A stretch of DNA of 64,000 bases from Streptomyces luteolifulvus (GTDB taxonomy: Bacteria > Actinomycetota > Actinomycetes > Streptomycetales > Streptomycetaceae), in the NCBI RefSeq assembly GCF_008806595.1, contig NZ_VZRB01000014.1, forward strand, positions 124,001 through 188,000, read 5' to 3'. Position 1 is the stretch's first letter; each line of letters begins with the position of its first letter. A program made the position numbers and the translations under genes. Under the pieces are notes generated by a model. It was not told where the DNA came from and did not search any database. It saw only the letters and a list, made by a program, of their open reading frames with translations. Positions 55,920 to 64,000 of the stretch are shown here, one piece after another.

Positions 55920-57098
55920 ATGGCCGTCAGGTCGACTGAAGCCGAGAACATTCTGAAGGCAGTACGGGACATCGTTCCGACGCTGCGTGCGAACGGCCTT
56001 GAGTCCGAGGACCAGCGCTGGATCGTCCAGGAGAACATCGACCTCCTGGAGAAGGCCGGTGCCTTCCGTATCGCCGTGCCGAAGCGCTTCGGCGGACTGG
56101 ACCTGACGCTGAAGGAGCAGGTCGAGATTCTGACCGAGATCTCCCGCGGCTGCGGGTCCACCGGCTGGGTGGCCGTGGCCTGGATCTCCAGCGCCTGGAT
56201 GGCCACGCTGTACCCGCTCGAGGCCCAGGAGGAGATCTTCAGGGGCGGCTCGGTGCGGATCTCCGGCGGCTTCACGCCGACCGCCAAGATCGTTGCCACG
56301 GAGGGCGGTTACCGCCTCAACGGCTCCTGGCGCTTCAACTCCGGTGTCCGCGGAGCCCACTGGGACCTGCTCGCCGCCGAGCTGGAGCACGCCGACGGCA
56401 GCGTCGAAGAGGTCTACGCCATGGTTCCGGTGGAGGAGCTCACGATCGCCGACGACTGGCATGTCTCGGCCGCCATCGCCACCGGCAGCTCGACATCCAC
56501 CGCGACGGACGTCTTCGTGCCCGCCCACCGGGTCATCACACTCGAGGCAGCCGTCCTGGGCACCAGCGGCGGCGGCGCCGTCAACGGCTCCAGGGGCCGC
56601 GACTACAGCCTGATCAGCTTCGTCGTCGCCGAGTCCGTCGCCGCGTACATCGGTATGGCCCGGGCCGCGTACGAGGACATCGTCGCCACGGTCAAGGGCA
56701 AGCCGCTCGCGTACAGCAATGTGACCGACCAGGCGCAGCACCCGCTGACCCAGATTCAGATCGCGCTGGCCCACGGCAAGATCGAGGCCGCCGAGGCGCT
56801 CGCCGAGACCTATCTGACCGTCCTGCAGGAGCGCGCCGACGCCGGCGAGCAACCGACCCTGGACGAGAAGGCGGAGGTACGCGGCAAGGCCGGCGTCGCC
56901 ATCCTGCTCACCCAGGGGGCACTTGAGGCCCTCCACTCCATCAGCGGTGCCGGCTCGCTCTCCCGCAAGGCACACTTCCAGCGCTTCTACCGCGACCTTC
57001 AGGGACTCGCCCGGCACGGCCTGATGGCCCCGAACATGAGCCTCGAGGTGTACGGCCGCACGCTGCTCGGCCTCGATCCCGACAGCCTTTTCCTGTGA
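55920..57098 (+). CDS. Acyl-CoA dehydrogenase-fold flavin monooxygenase (group D)
   Basis: A 392-aa protein with AAGGAG before ATG 55920. It has the acyl-CoA dehydrogenase fold: VPKRFGGLDLTLKEQVEI, GCGSTGWVAVAWISS, a beta-domain with ISGGFTPTAKIVATEGG, and a helical C-terminal domain. The catalytic glutamate of true dehydrogenases is not evident, and the GSTGW pattern is typical of the FMNH2/FADH2-using hydroxylases (HpaH/HsaA-like). The flavin reductase encoded at 60081 is a natural partner. It probably hydroxylates or epoxidises a polyketide or amine intermediate. Confidence 0.8.
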   Translation: MAVRSTEAENILKAVRDIVPTLRANGLESEDQRWIVQENIDLLEKAGAFRIAVPKRFGGLDLTLKEQVEILTEISRGCGSTGWVAVAWISSAWMATLYPLEAQEEIFRGGSVRISGGFTPTAKIVATEGGYRLNGSWRFNSGVRGAHWDLLAAELEHADGSVEEVYAMVPVEELTIADDWHVSAAIATGSSTSTATDVFVPAHRVITLEAAVLGTSGGGAVNGSRGRDYSLISFVVAESVAAYIGMARAAYEDIVATVKGKPLAYSNVTDQAQHPLTQIQIALAHGKIEAAEALAETYLTVLQERADAGEQPTLDEKAEVRGKAGVAILLTQGALEALHSISGAGSLSRKAHFQRFYRDLQGLARHGLMAPNMSLEVYGRTLLGLDPDSLFL

Positions 57099-57153
57099 GA
57101 CTCCGCCCCCCGGCGGCGTATTGGTTCAACGAAGAATAATGAGGAGCAAGTCA

Positions 57154-58035
57154 ATGTCGAACACGAACCAGGGCCCGGTGACCGTCCTCGGTCTGGGAAT
57201 GATGGGCGCGGCCCTGGCCACCGCCTTTGTGAAGAACGGCAACGCCACCACCGTCTGGAACCGTTCCGCGAGCAAGGCGGACGCGCTGGTGGCGGAGGGC
57301 GCGGTCTTCGCCCCGGACATCAAGAAGGCGATCGCGGCCAGCCCGGTCGTCGTGGCCTGTGTCTCGACCTACGAGGTGCTGAACGAGCTGCTGGCCGGCG
57401 CGGCCGACGAGCTCAAGGGCAAGGTCGTCGTCAACCTCACCTCGGGCACCCCCGAGGACGCCCGCGCCTGCGCCCGCTGGGCCGAGCAGAACGGGGTGCG
57501 GTACCTGGACGGTGCCATCATGGCCGTCCCGCAGATGATCGGCCTGCCCCAGGCCCTGATCTTCTACGCCGGTTCCCAGGAGCTGTTCGCCGAGCACGAG
57601 GAGCTGCTGAAGCTGCTGGCGGGCACGAATGTGTACCTGGGTGAGGACACCGGTGTCCCGCTGGTCTACGACCTCGGTCTGCTGTCGCTGCTGTGGTCGA
57701 GCCTCGCGGGATACTTCCACGCCGTGGCACTCGTCAACTCGGCCGGGGTCTCGGCGGAGGCCTTCACGCCGTTCGCCCTGACCTGGATCGAGCATGTCAT
57801 CACCCCGGCGATCCCGCCGAGCGCCCAGGAGATCGACTCGGCCTCCTTCGAGACCGAGGTCTCCAGCCTCAATGTGAACAAGGCCGCGATCGAGCACCTG
57901 GTCGCCACGAGCAAGCAGCTGGGGATCAACAGCGACTTCTCGTCCGCCATCCAGGCGCTGATCGAGCGTCGCGTCGCGCAGGGGCACGGTACGCACAGCC
58001 TGGCCAGCCTGGTGGAGGCGTTCAAGCAGGGCTGA
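57154..58035 (+). CDS. Imine reductase-like NAD(P) oxidoreductase (6PGDH fold)
   Basis: A 293-aa protein from ATG 57154, with GAGGAG just ahead. VTVLGLGMMGAALATAFVKN is the Rossmann loop, and TVWNRSASKADAL follows with Arg and Ser suited to NADPH. LTSGTPEDARACARWAEQNG and YLDGAIMAVPQMIG match the imine reductase group rather than 6-phosphogluconate dehydrogenase (the catalytic Lys is absent). An Asp in VPLVYDLGLLSLLWSS sits where several imine reductases have the proton donor. It probably reduces a cyclic imine formed after transamination of a polyketide aldehyde or ketone. Confidence 0.82.
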   Translation: MSNTNQGPVTVLGLGMMGAALATAFVKNGNATTVWNRSASKADALVAEGAVFAPDIKKAIAASPVVVACVSTYEVLNELLAGAADELKGKVVVNLTSGTPEDARACARWAEQNGVRYLDGAIMAVPQMIGLPQALIFYAGSQELFAEHEELLKLLAGTNVYLGEDTGVPLVYDLGLLSLLWSSLAGYFHAVALVNSAGVSAEAFTPFALTWIEHVITPAIPPSAQEIDSASFETEVSSLNVNKAAIEHLVATSKQLGINSDFSSAIQALIERRVAQGHGTHSLASLVEAFKQG

Positions 58036-58166
58036 CCGCGCGGCGCCCCGCCAGGGTGTGACGCGCAGAGTGAGGGCAGGAACCGCTGGGCGGGACATGG
58101 CATGCGTGCCGGGTCCCGCCCAGCGGCGTGACCCTGAGGGCTCTCGCGTGGGGGCGCCGCTGTGAG

Positions 58167-58214
58167 CGAAGGCCGGTGGCCGGGACGCGCTCTCGTCCCG
58201 GCCACCGGCCTTCG
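58167..58214. terminator. Bidirectional terminator, 21-bp stem
   Basis: Bases 58167-58187 pair perfectly with 58194-58214 across the six-base loop CGCTCT. It lies between the convergent imine reductase and aminotransferase genes. Confidence 0.85.
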
Positions 58215-58230
58215 TCCGCGCTTCGCTCCC

Positions 58231-58301
58231 TACGCGGTGGTCTTACGGCGGTGGTCTTACGCGGTGGTCTTACGCGGTGGTCGTACGTGATGGTCTTACG
58301 G
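58231..58301. repeat. Tandem repeat of a 13-14 bp unit
   Basis: Five to six units of TACGCGGTGGTCT (one with an extra G, the last two diverged) run from 58231 to about 58301, ending within the stop region of the aminotransferase gene. On the minus strand each unit carries a GTAAGACCAC word, and the first supplies the stop codon. Confidence 0.75.
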
Positions 58302-59900
58302 GGTGGGCAGTGCCAAGGGCCGCTGATAGCCGCCCCGGATGATGTCGCAGGTGTCCCGCAGGGCCGACTCCAGCCAGGCGATGTCGTCGTCCGACAGCTG
58401 GATGGACGGCTCGAAGCGCAGGGTGCCGGGGGCGCTCGCGGTCGGGAAGGTACGGACCCGGTGGGCTCGCAGCAGGTGGCCTGCGACCAGATAGCCGAAC
58501 AGGCCCGCCCGGGCGGCCTCGGCGACCGGGGGAGCCGCGGCGCCGGACTGGTCGTGGAACTCCAGACCCAGCATCAGGCCGCGGCCCCGCACGTCCTTGA
58601 CGACCTCGGGGAAGTCGTCGCGCACGGAGCCCAGCACGGCCAGCAGCCGGTCACCCAGCTCGGCGGCCCTGCGGTAGGCGGCGCCGTCGTCGGCCTCCAG
58701 GAGCTCCAGGACCTTCAGGGCGATGCGGTTGGAGAAGCCGTCCTTGGCGAAGGTCGAGCTGTGGATCAGCTCGAACTGGCCCTGGTAGCGCGAGGCGCGG
58801 ACCAGGAGCACCGAGATCTTGGCGAGGCCACCGCCGAGGCTCTTGGCGAGGGTGTAGTAGTCACCGCGCAGCCCGAGCCGGGTGCCGGCCAGGAAGTCAC
58901 CGGTGCGGCCCATACCGCTCTGGATCTCGTCCACGATGACCGGTGTGCCGACCTCCGCGCAGACCTCCTGGATCTCCCGGACGAACTCCGGCGACAGCTC
59001 GCGGATGCCTCCTTCACCCTGGACGGGCTCCAGAATGAACGCGCAGATGACCGGCGATTCCTGCTCGGACACCCGGACCTGACCGTCCTCCACGACCAGG
59101 CCGAGCAGTGTGCCGCGCTCCTCGTCGACGATCTTGCGCAGAGCACCCGGCTGGTCCAGTGGGACGAACCGGGCCTGCGCGGCCAGGGCCCGGAACGGGG
59201 TGCGGTAGCCCTCGTTGTGAGTGAGCTGCACCGTGCTGACCAGCTTGCCGTGGAAGGAGCCCTCCGGGGTCAGGAAGACCGGCGGGCGCTGGGCCTGGGC
59301 CTCGTTGTGGGCGTTGATGTGGTCGATCAGTTCGTCCAGCGCGGCCGCACCGGCGGCGTGCGGGCCCAGGCCGAGGCGGGTGAAGACCTCGGTGGGCACC
59401 GTCGCCGAGCCGTCGCGTACGGCCTCGCGGACCGCGGCGAGACCGCTGCCGATGGACTCCAGCAGTGCGCCGAGGCGGATGCCCCGGTCCATCTCGGCGT
59501 GCTTGACGGCGGCCTCGTTGGCCTCGGCGCCGGTGTTGGCGAACACGGCGAAGAACGGCTCCGCGTCGCCGGTCTCCCGCCGTACGATCCGGTTCAGGGC
59601 GAGCGCCAGCTCGGCGGCCTCCGGGTGCAACGAGAACTGGGAGTGCACCGGAACACCGGCGTCCAGCAACTCCTTCGCGTACGCGGTGATGGCGGGGTTG
59701 TTGTGGCCCAGCAGGAGCGAACCGTATCCGCCCGCGTAGTCCACCACGGGGATCTCGCCGCCGTCCTCGCCCCGTTGATAAAGAATGTTCCCCTCGGCCC
59801 TGACATATTCGGCGTCGAGGCCCGCGGAGGCCAGGACGGCCCCCAAGTGGGGCTCGGCCAGCTGAGGTTCTTCGGCAGAGACATTCGATGCATCGGTCAT
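58296..59900 (-). CDS. Class III aminotransferase (PKS-associated)
   Basis: A 534-aa PLP enzyme, about 80 residues longer than the usual 430-460. VVDYAGGYGSLLLGHNNP, ANTGAEANEAAVKHAEMDRG, ILEPVQGEGGIRELSP and VIVDEIQSGMGRTGD follow the class III order, and the PLP lysine is in YYTLAKSLGGGLAKI. The extra residues form an insertion around 150-200 (ESIGSGLAAVREAVRDGSAT). It probably aminates an aldehyde or ketone released from the PKS, giving an amine that can cyclise to an imine. It is divergent from the flavin reductase gene. Confidence 0.83.
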   Translation of the reverse strand: MTDASNVSAEEPQLAEPHLGAVLASAGLDAEYVRAEGNILYQRGEDGGEIPVVDYAGGYGSLLLGHNNPAITAYAKELLDAGVPVHSQFSLHPEAAELALALNRIVRRETGDAEPFFAVFANTGAEANEAAVKHAEMDRGIRLGALLESIGSGLAAVREAVRDGSATVPTEVFTRLGLGPHAAGAAALDELIDHINAHNEAQAQRPPVFLTPEGSFHGKLVSTVQLTHNEGYRTPFRALAAQARFVPLDQPGALRKIVDEERGTLLGLVVEDGQVRVSEQESPVICAFILEPVQGEGGIRELSPEFVREIQEVCAEVGTPVIVDEIQSGMGRTGDFLAGTRLGLRGDYYTLAKSLGGGLAKISVLLVRASRYQGQFELIHSSTFAKDGFSNRIALKVLELLEADDGAAYRRAAELGDRLLAVLGSVRDDFPEVVKDVRGRGLMLGLEFHDQSGAAAPPVAEAARAGLFGYLVAGHLLRAHRVRTFPTASAPGTLRFEPSIQLSDDDIAWLESALRDTCDIIRGGYQRPLALPTP

Positions 59901-59993
59901 GCGGCCAACATCGCTGAATGCGCGCCAACGTGTGGTAACGCCACGGTCATCGACCATCGCGGTGCCGGTCCAAGGGGCACGATTACCTGGCAA

Positions 59994-60023
59994 TTGAGCA
60001 CTGGAAAGTGTCGAGCGGATACT
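59994..60023 (+). promoter_or_regulatory. Candidate promoter of the flavin reductase gene
   Basis: TTGAGC (59994-59999) and GATACT (60018-60023) are separated by 18 bp, about 58 bp before the ATG. Between them lies TGGAAAGTGTCGA (60002-60014), a word also found near the divergent SnoaL/PKS gap. Confidence 0.4.
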
Positions 60024-60080
60024 TTTTCGTTCAGCCCTTTGTTGCGTAGGGGCCGTCACACCCGAATCCGAAGAGGGGAA

Positions 60081-60629
60081 ATGACTCCTGCATCCGCAGA
60101 GCTCGAACCCGCAGCCTCGCGGACGGGGCTGCGCGCGTCCGCCGAGGCCGCTTCCTTGCGGGAAGTGATGTCGCAGTTCGCCACCGGGGTCACCGTGCTC
60201 ACGGTGGGCGGCGACCACATCCACGCCATGACCGCGAATGCCTTCAGCTCGGTTTCGCTCACTCCGCCGACCGTGCTGGTCTCCATCGACCACAGTGCCG
60301 TCATGTTCGACGAAATGACCGGGGGAGGGCACTTCGGCGTGAACATCCTGGCAGCCCGACAGGAGCCGCTCGCCCGGCACTTCGCGGACAAGAAACGCAC
60401 GCTCGGCCGTGCGCAGTTCGACGACGTCGAATGGACGCCGGGCGAACACACGGGCGCCCCGCTGCTGGCCGGCGCGCTCGCCTGGCTGGAGTGCGACGTG
60501 ATCGACGCGCATGTCTCCGGCGACCACACCATCTTCGTCGGCAGAGTGCTGGACTGCCGACGCGGCAGCGACGACCCCGCGCTGACGTTCTTCGACGGGA
60601 CGTTCGGCCGCGCACCGCGTGCCGCCTGA
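60081..60629 (+). CDS. Flavin reductase (HpaC/DIM6 family)
   Basis: A 182-aa split-barrel protein with GAGGGGAA before ATG 60081. LREVMSQFATGVTVLTVGG opens the FMN-binding region, followed by MTANAFSSVSLTPPTVLVSI and GHFGVNILAARQEPLARHF, the classical flavin reductase pattern, and DHTIFVGRVLDCRRG near the end. It uses NAD(P)H to make free reduced flavin for a two-component monooxygenase, most likely the one at 55920. Confidence 0.88.
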   Translation: MTPASAELEPAASRTGLRASAEAASLREVMSQFATGVTVLTVGGDHIHAMTANAFSSVSLTPPTVLVSIDHSAVMFDEMTGGGHFGVNILAARQEPLARHFADKKRTLGRAQFDDVEWTPGEHTGAPLLAGALAWLECDVIDAHVSGDHTIFVGRVLDCRRGSDDPALTFFDGTFGRAPRAA

Positions 60630-60704
60630 AGACTCCGCGCGCCGGCGGGCACGCGGCCGCACCACACCAGCCGAACACAACACATCACCCACGGAGGAGC
60701 CTTC

Positions 60705-61118
60705 ATGACCACCTCGACTCCCGACGTCGACCTGTACAGCCTTGAGCTCACCGATGACCCGGTGGTCCAGAACGAGGTCTTCCTGAAGATCTTCAACTCG
60801 GGGGACGGCGCCGCCTTCGACAACCTGTACCGCGACGACGCCATCTCCAACCTCACGGGAGGCCCGCTGACCGGCGAGGCGCGCACCAAGGGCATCATCG
60901 AACTGCTCGCCAAGGGCCCGACCCTGAACTCGGTCGTCAAGCACTCCTACACCGCCGACGACGTCACGCTGATCGTGGTGGACTTCGAACTGGGTCTGCC
61001 CGGCGAGGACGGCGAGCTGGTCCAGATCAAGGGGACCTGCACCGACGTGATCCGCCGCGTCGAGGACGGCAAGTGGATGATGGCCGTCGACCGCCCGGTC
61101 GCCGACATCACCGTCTGA
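60705..61118 (+). CDS. SnoaL/NTF2-like protein
   Basis: A 137-aa alpha+beta barrel protein, with GGAGGAG before ATG 60705. FLKIFNSGDGAAFDNLYRDD and DDVTLIVVDFELG, then TDVIRRVEDGKWMMAVDRP are typical of the SnoaL/NTF2 superfamily. In polyketide loci such proteins act as cyclases, isomerases or hydrolases. Its catalytic residues cannot be assigned. A second SnoaL-like gene lies beyond twin terminators at 61264. Confidence 0.78.
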   Translation: MTTSTPDVDLYSLELTDDPVVQNEVFLKIFNSGDGAAFDNLYRDDAISNLTGGPLTGEARTKGIIELLAKGPTLNSVVKHSYTADDVTLIVVDFELGLPGEDGELVQIKGTCTDVIRRVEDGKWMMAVDRPVADITV

Positions 61119-61148
61119 ACCCCCGACGCGACACACGAGGCGACACCC

Positions 61149-61182
61149 GAGGCCGGGCTCCCCACCTGGGGAGCCCGGCCTC
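61149..61182 (+). terminator. Terminator hairpin, 15-bp stem
   Basis: GAGGCCGGGCTCCCC (61149-61163) pairs perfectly with 61168-61182 over the loop ACCT, followed by TT. It ends the plus-strand SnoaL-like transcript. Confidence 0.85.
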
Positions 61183-61206
61183 TTCAGCGGTGTGCGGACG
61201 AGCAAA

Positions 61207-61247
61207 GAGGCGCAGGGCCCCGGGAGTTGCCCGGGGCCCTGCGCCTC
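61207..61247 (-). terminator. Terminator hairpin, 18-bp stem
   Basis: Bases 61207-61224 pair perfectly with 61230-61247 over a five-base loop (AGTTG). It lies 17 bp past the stop of the minus-strand SnoaL-like gene. Confidence 0.85.
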
Positions 61248-61263
61248 GCTGTGTCGTTCGGGT

Positions 61264-61662
61264 TCAGTCGCGGGGCTCCTCGCCGAACGGGTCGTCGACG
61301 GCGTACAGCCACACACCGTTCACCTTGCGCAGCACGTCCAGACCGACGCCGCGGAGGTTCTCGCGGCCCCCGCCGCTCTCCGCGTTGATCTCCATCGTCC
61401 AGTCCACGACCAGCAGGGCCGTGTCGCCGGTGACGTACGCCTCACGGACATCGGTCTCGATGCGCGGCTGATTGGCGGCCAGGAATTCCTTGATGGCGGC
61501 GTGACGATCCTCACCGCTCACCGGGTTGCCCTTCTCCCACACGATGATGCCGGCCTCGGTGTAGTGGGAGTTGACGTTCTCCGCGTCGTGCGAGTTGAAG
61601 GCGGCGACATAGCTCTCGAGGTGCTCTTCGAGCTCCTTGGGAAGGTCAACTGTCTTCGGCAT
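61264..61662 (-). CDS. SnoaL/NTF2-like protein (second copy)
   Basis: A 132-aa protein. LESYVAAFNSHDAENVNSHY at the N-terminus and ALLVVDWTMEINAES, then DVLRKVNGVWLYAVDDP show the SnoaL/NTF2 fold of DUF4440-like members. GGAGGA lies seven bases before ATG 61662. It is convergent with the other SnoaL-like gene and divergent from the PKS gene, so it may share the PKS regulatory region. The two copies are only distantly similar, so this is not a recent duplication. Confidence 0.78.
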   Translation of the reverse strand: MPKTVDLPKELEEHLESYVAAFNSHDAENVNSHYTEAGIIVWEKGNPVSGEDRHAAIKEFLAANQPRIETDVREAYVTGDTALLVVDWTMEINAESGGGRENLRGVGLDVLRKVNGVWLYAVDDPFGEEPRD

Positions 61663-61929
61663 TCTTCTGTCCTCCGAATGGTGAGGATGGAAAGTGTTGA
61701 ATACGGCGAAAAGCTATCCGGATGCCGGAAACCCAGGGCTCATCGAGGGGTAACCGGCTCGCCCGGCGAAGCGGCGCGGCCGCTTCGATTACCGCCCCGT
61801 GATCACTCGTTGGATGTTTGGAAGACCCCAGTCAATACCGTCGATTGAAGCCTCGTGGAGCCGTTCGGGCTCGGAAATGCGCAGGCGGAAGTCTTGGACC
61901 GTTGCTTGACGCTGAAAGGGCACCCGACA
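61663..61929. other. 267-bp divergent region before the PKS
   Basis: No gene is seen. TGGAAAGTGTTGA at 61688-61700 matches the word in the flavin reductase promoter at 12 of 13 positions. Confidence 0.45.

Positions 61930-64000
<2,071 letters not shown>

Noticed and set aside
58231..58301. CRISPR-like array
   Set aside because: Units are 13-14 bp and directly adjacent, without spacers, and there are no cas genes.
59901..61316. A long in-frame N-terminal extension of the class III aminotransferase
   Set aside because: It would run through the divergent promoter and across the flavin reductase and SnoaL-like genes; the ATG at 59900 gives the family start.

Overview
The window is high-GC actinomycete DNA, almost certainly from Streptomyces or a close relative. 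The evidence is strong G/C third-position bias, GTG and TTG starts, ATGA/GTGA start-stop overlaps, a SARP regulator with a single TTA codon, sugar ABC systems with no local ATPase, and orphan HATPase anti-sigma-like proteins. Nothing here looks like core housekeeping DNA. It is a run of accessory blocks.

Block 1 (1-10805) is an orphan biosynthetic locus built around aromatic amino acid chemistry. It has an MFS exporter, an FMN-reductase-like flavoprotein, a free-standing protein resembling the B3/B4 (PheRS editing) domain, an unrecognised 232-aa protein, and a tryptophan 2,3-dioxygenase-superfamily protein with a long N-terminal extension. A divergent MocR/GabR-type regulator follows, then anthranilate phosphoribosyltransferase, an ATP-grasp ligase, a second MFS protein, a decayed Tat-type amidohydrolase and a small chorismate mutase. 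I do not recognise this combination as a known pathway.

Block 2 (10813-18984) is a carbohydrate uptake regulon: a DeoR-type regulator, a lipoprotein binding protein, two permeases and a zinc alcohol/polyol dehydrogenase in one minus-strand operon, with a second paralogous binding protein upstream and then a HATPase gene. Three intergenic regions each carry two copies of a 16-bp motif spaced 80-82 bp apart, which suggests a shared operator. Block 3 (18985-22300) holds a catabolic acetolactate synthase-like enzyme divergent from a flavodoxin-fold reductase, then decayed HATPase and IS5-type transposase fragments.

Block 4 (about 22630-50341) is a large, tightly coupled polysaccharide operon. 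It encodes a priming phosphoglycosyltransferase, a GDP-mannose-type dehydrogenase, glycosyltransferases, two Wzz/Wzc-like proteins with degenerate ATPase regions, an amidotransferase of the asparagine synthase family, a two-domain oxidoreductase, a heparinase II/III-like lyase, a beta-helix lipoprotein, polymerase, flippase, pyruvyltransferase and a nucleotide-sugar block. A PAP2 membrane protein follows on the other strand.

Block 5 (51297-64000, continuing beyond the window) is the edge of a modular type I polyketide cluster. The PKS opens with a KSQ-AT loading module. Beside it are a SARP-type activator, a Tat-exported flavin amine oxidase, an acyl-CoA-dehydrogenase-fold monooxygenase with a flavin reductase, an imine-reductase-like protein, a class III aminotransferase and two SnoaL-like proteins. 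The set points to a nitrogen-containing (cyclic imine or amine) polyketide. All functional calls rest on motifs read by eye; no database search was run.
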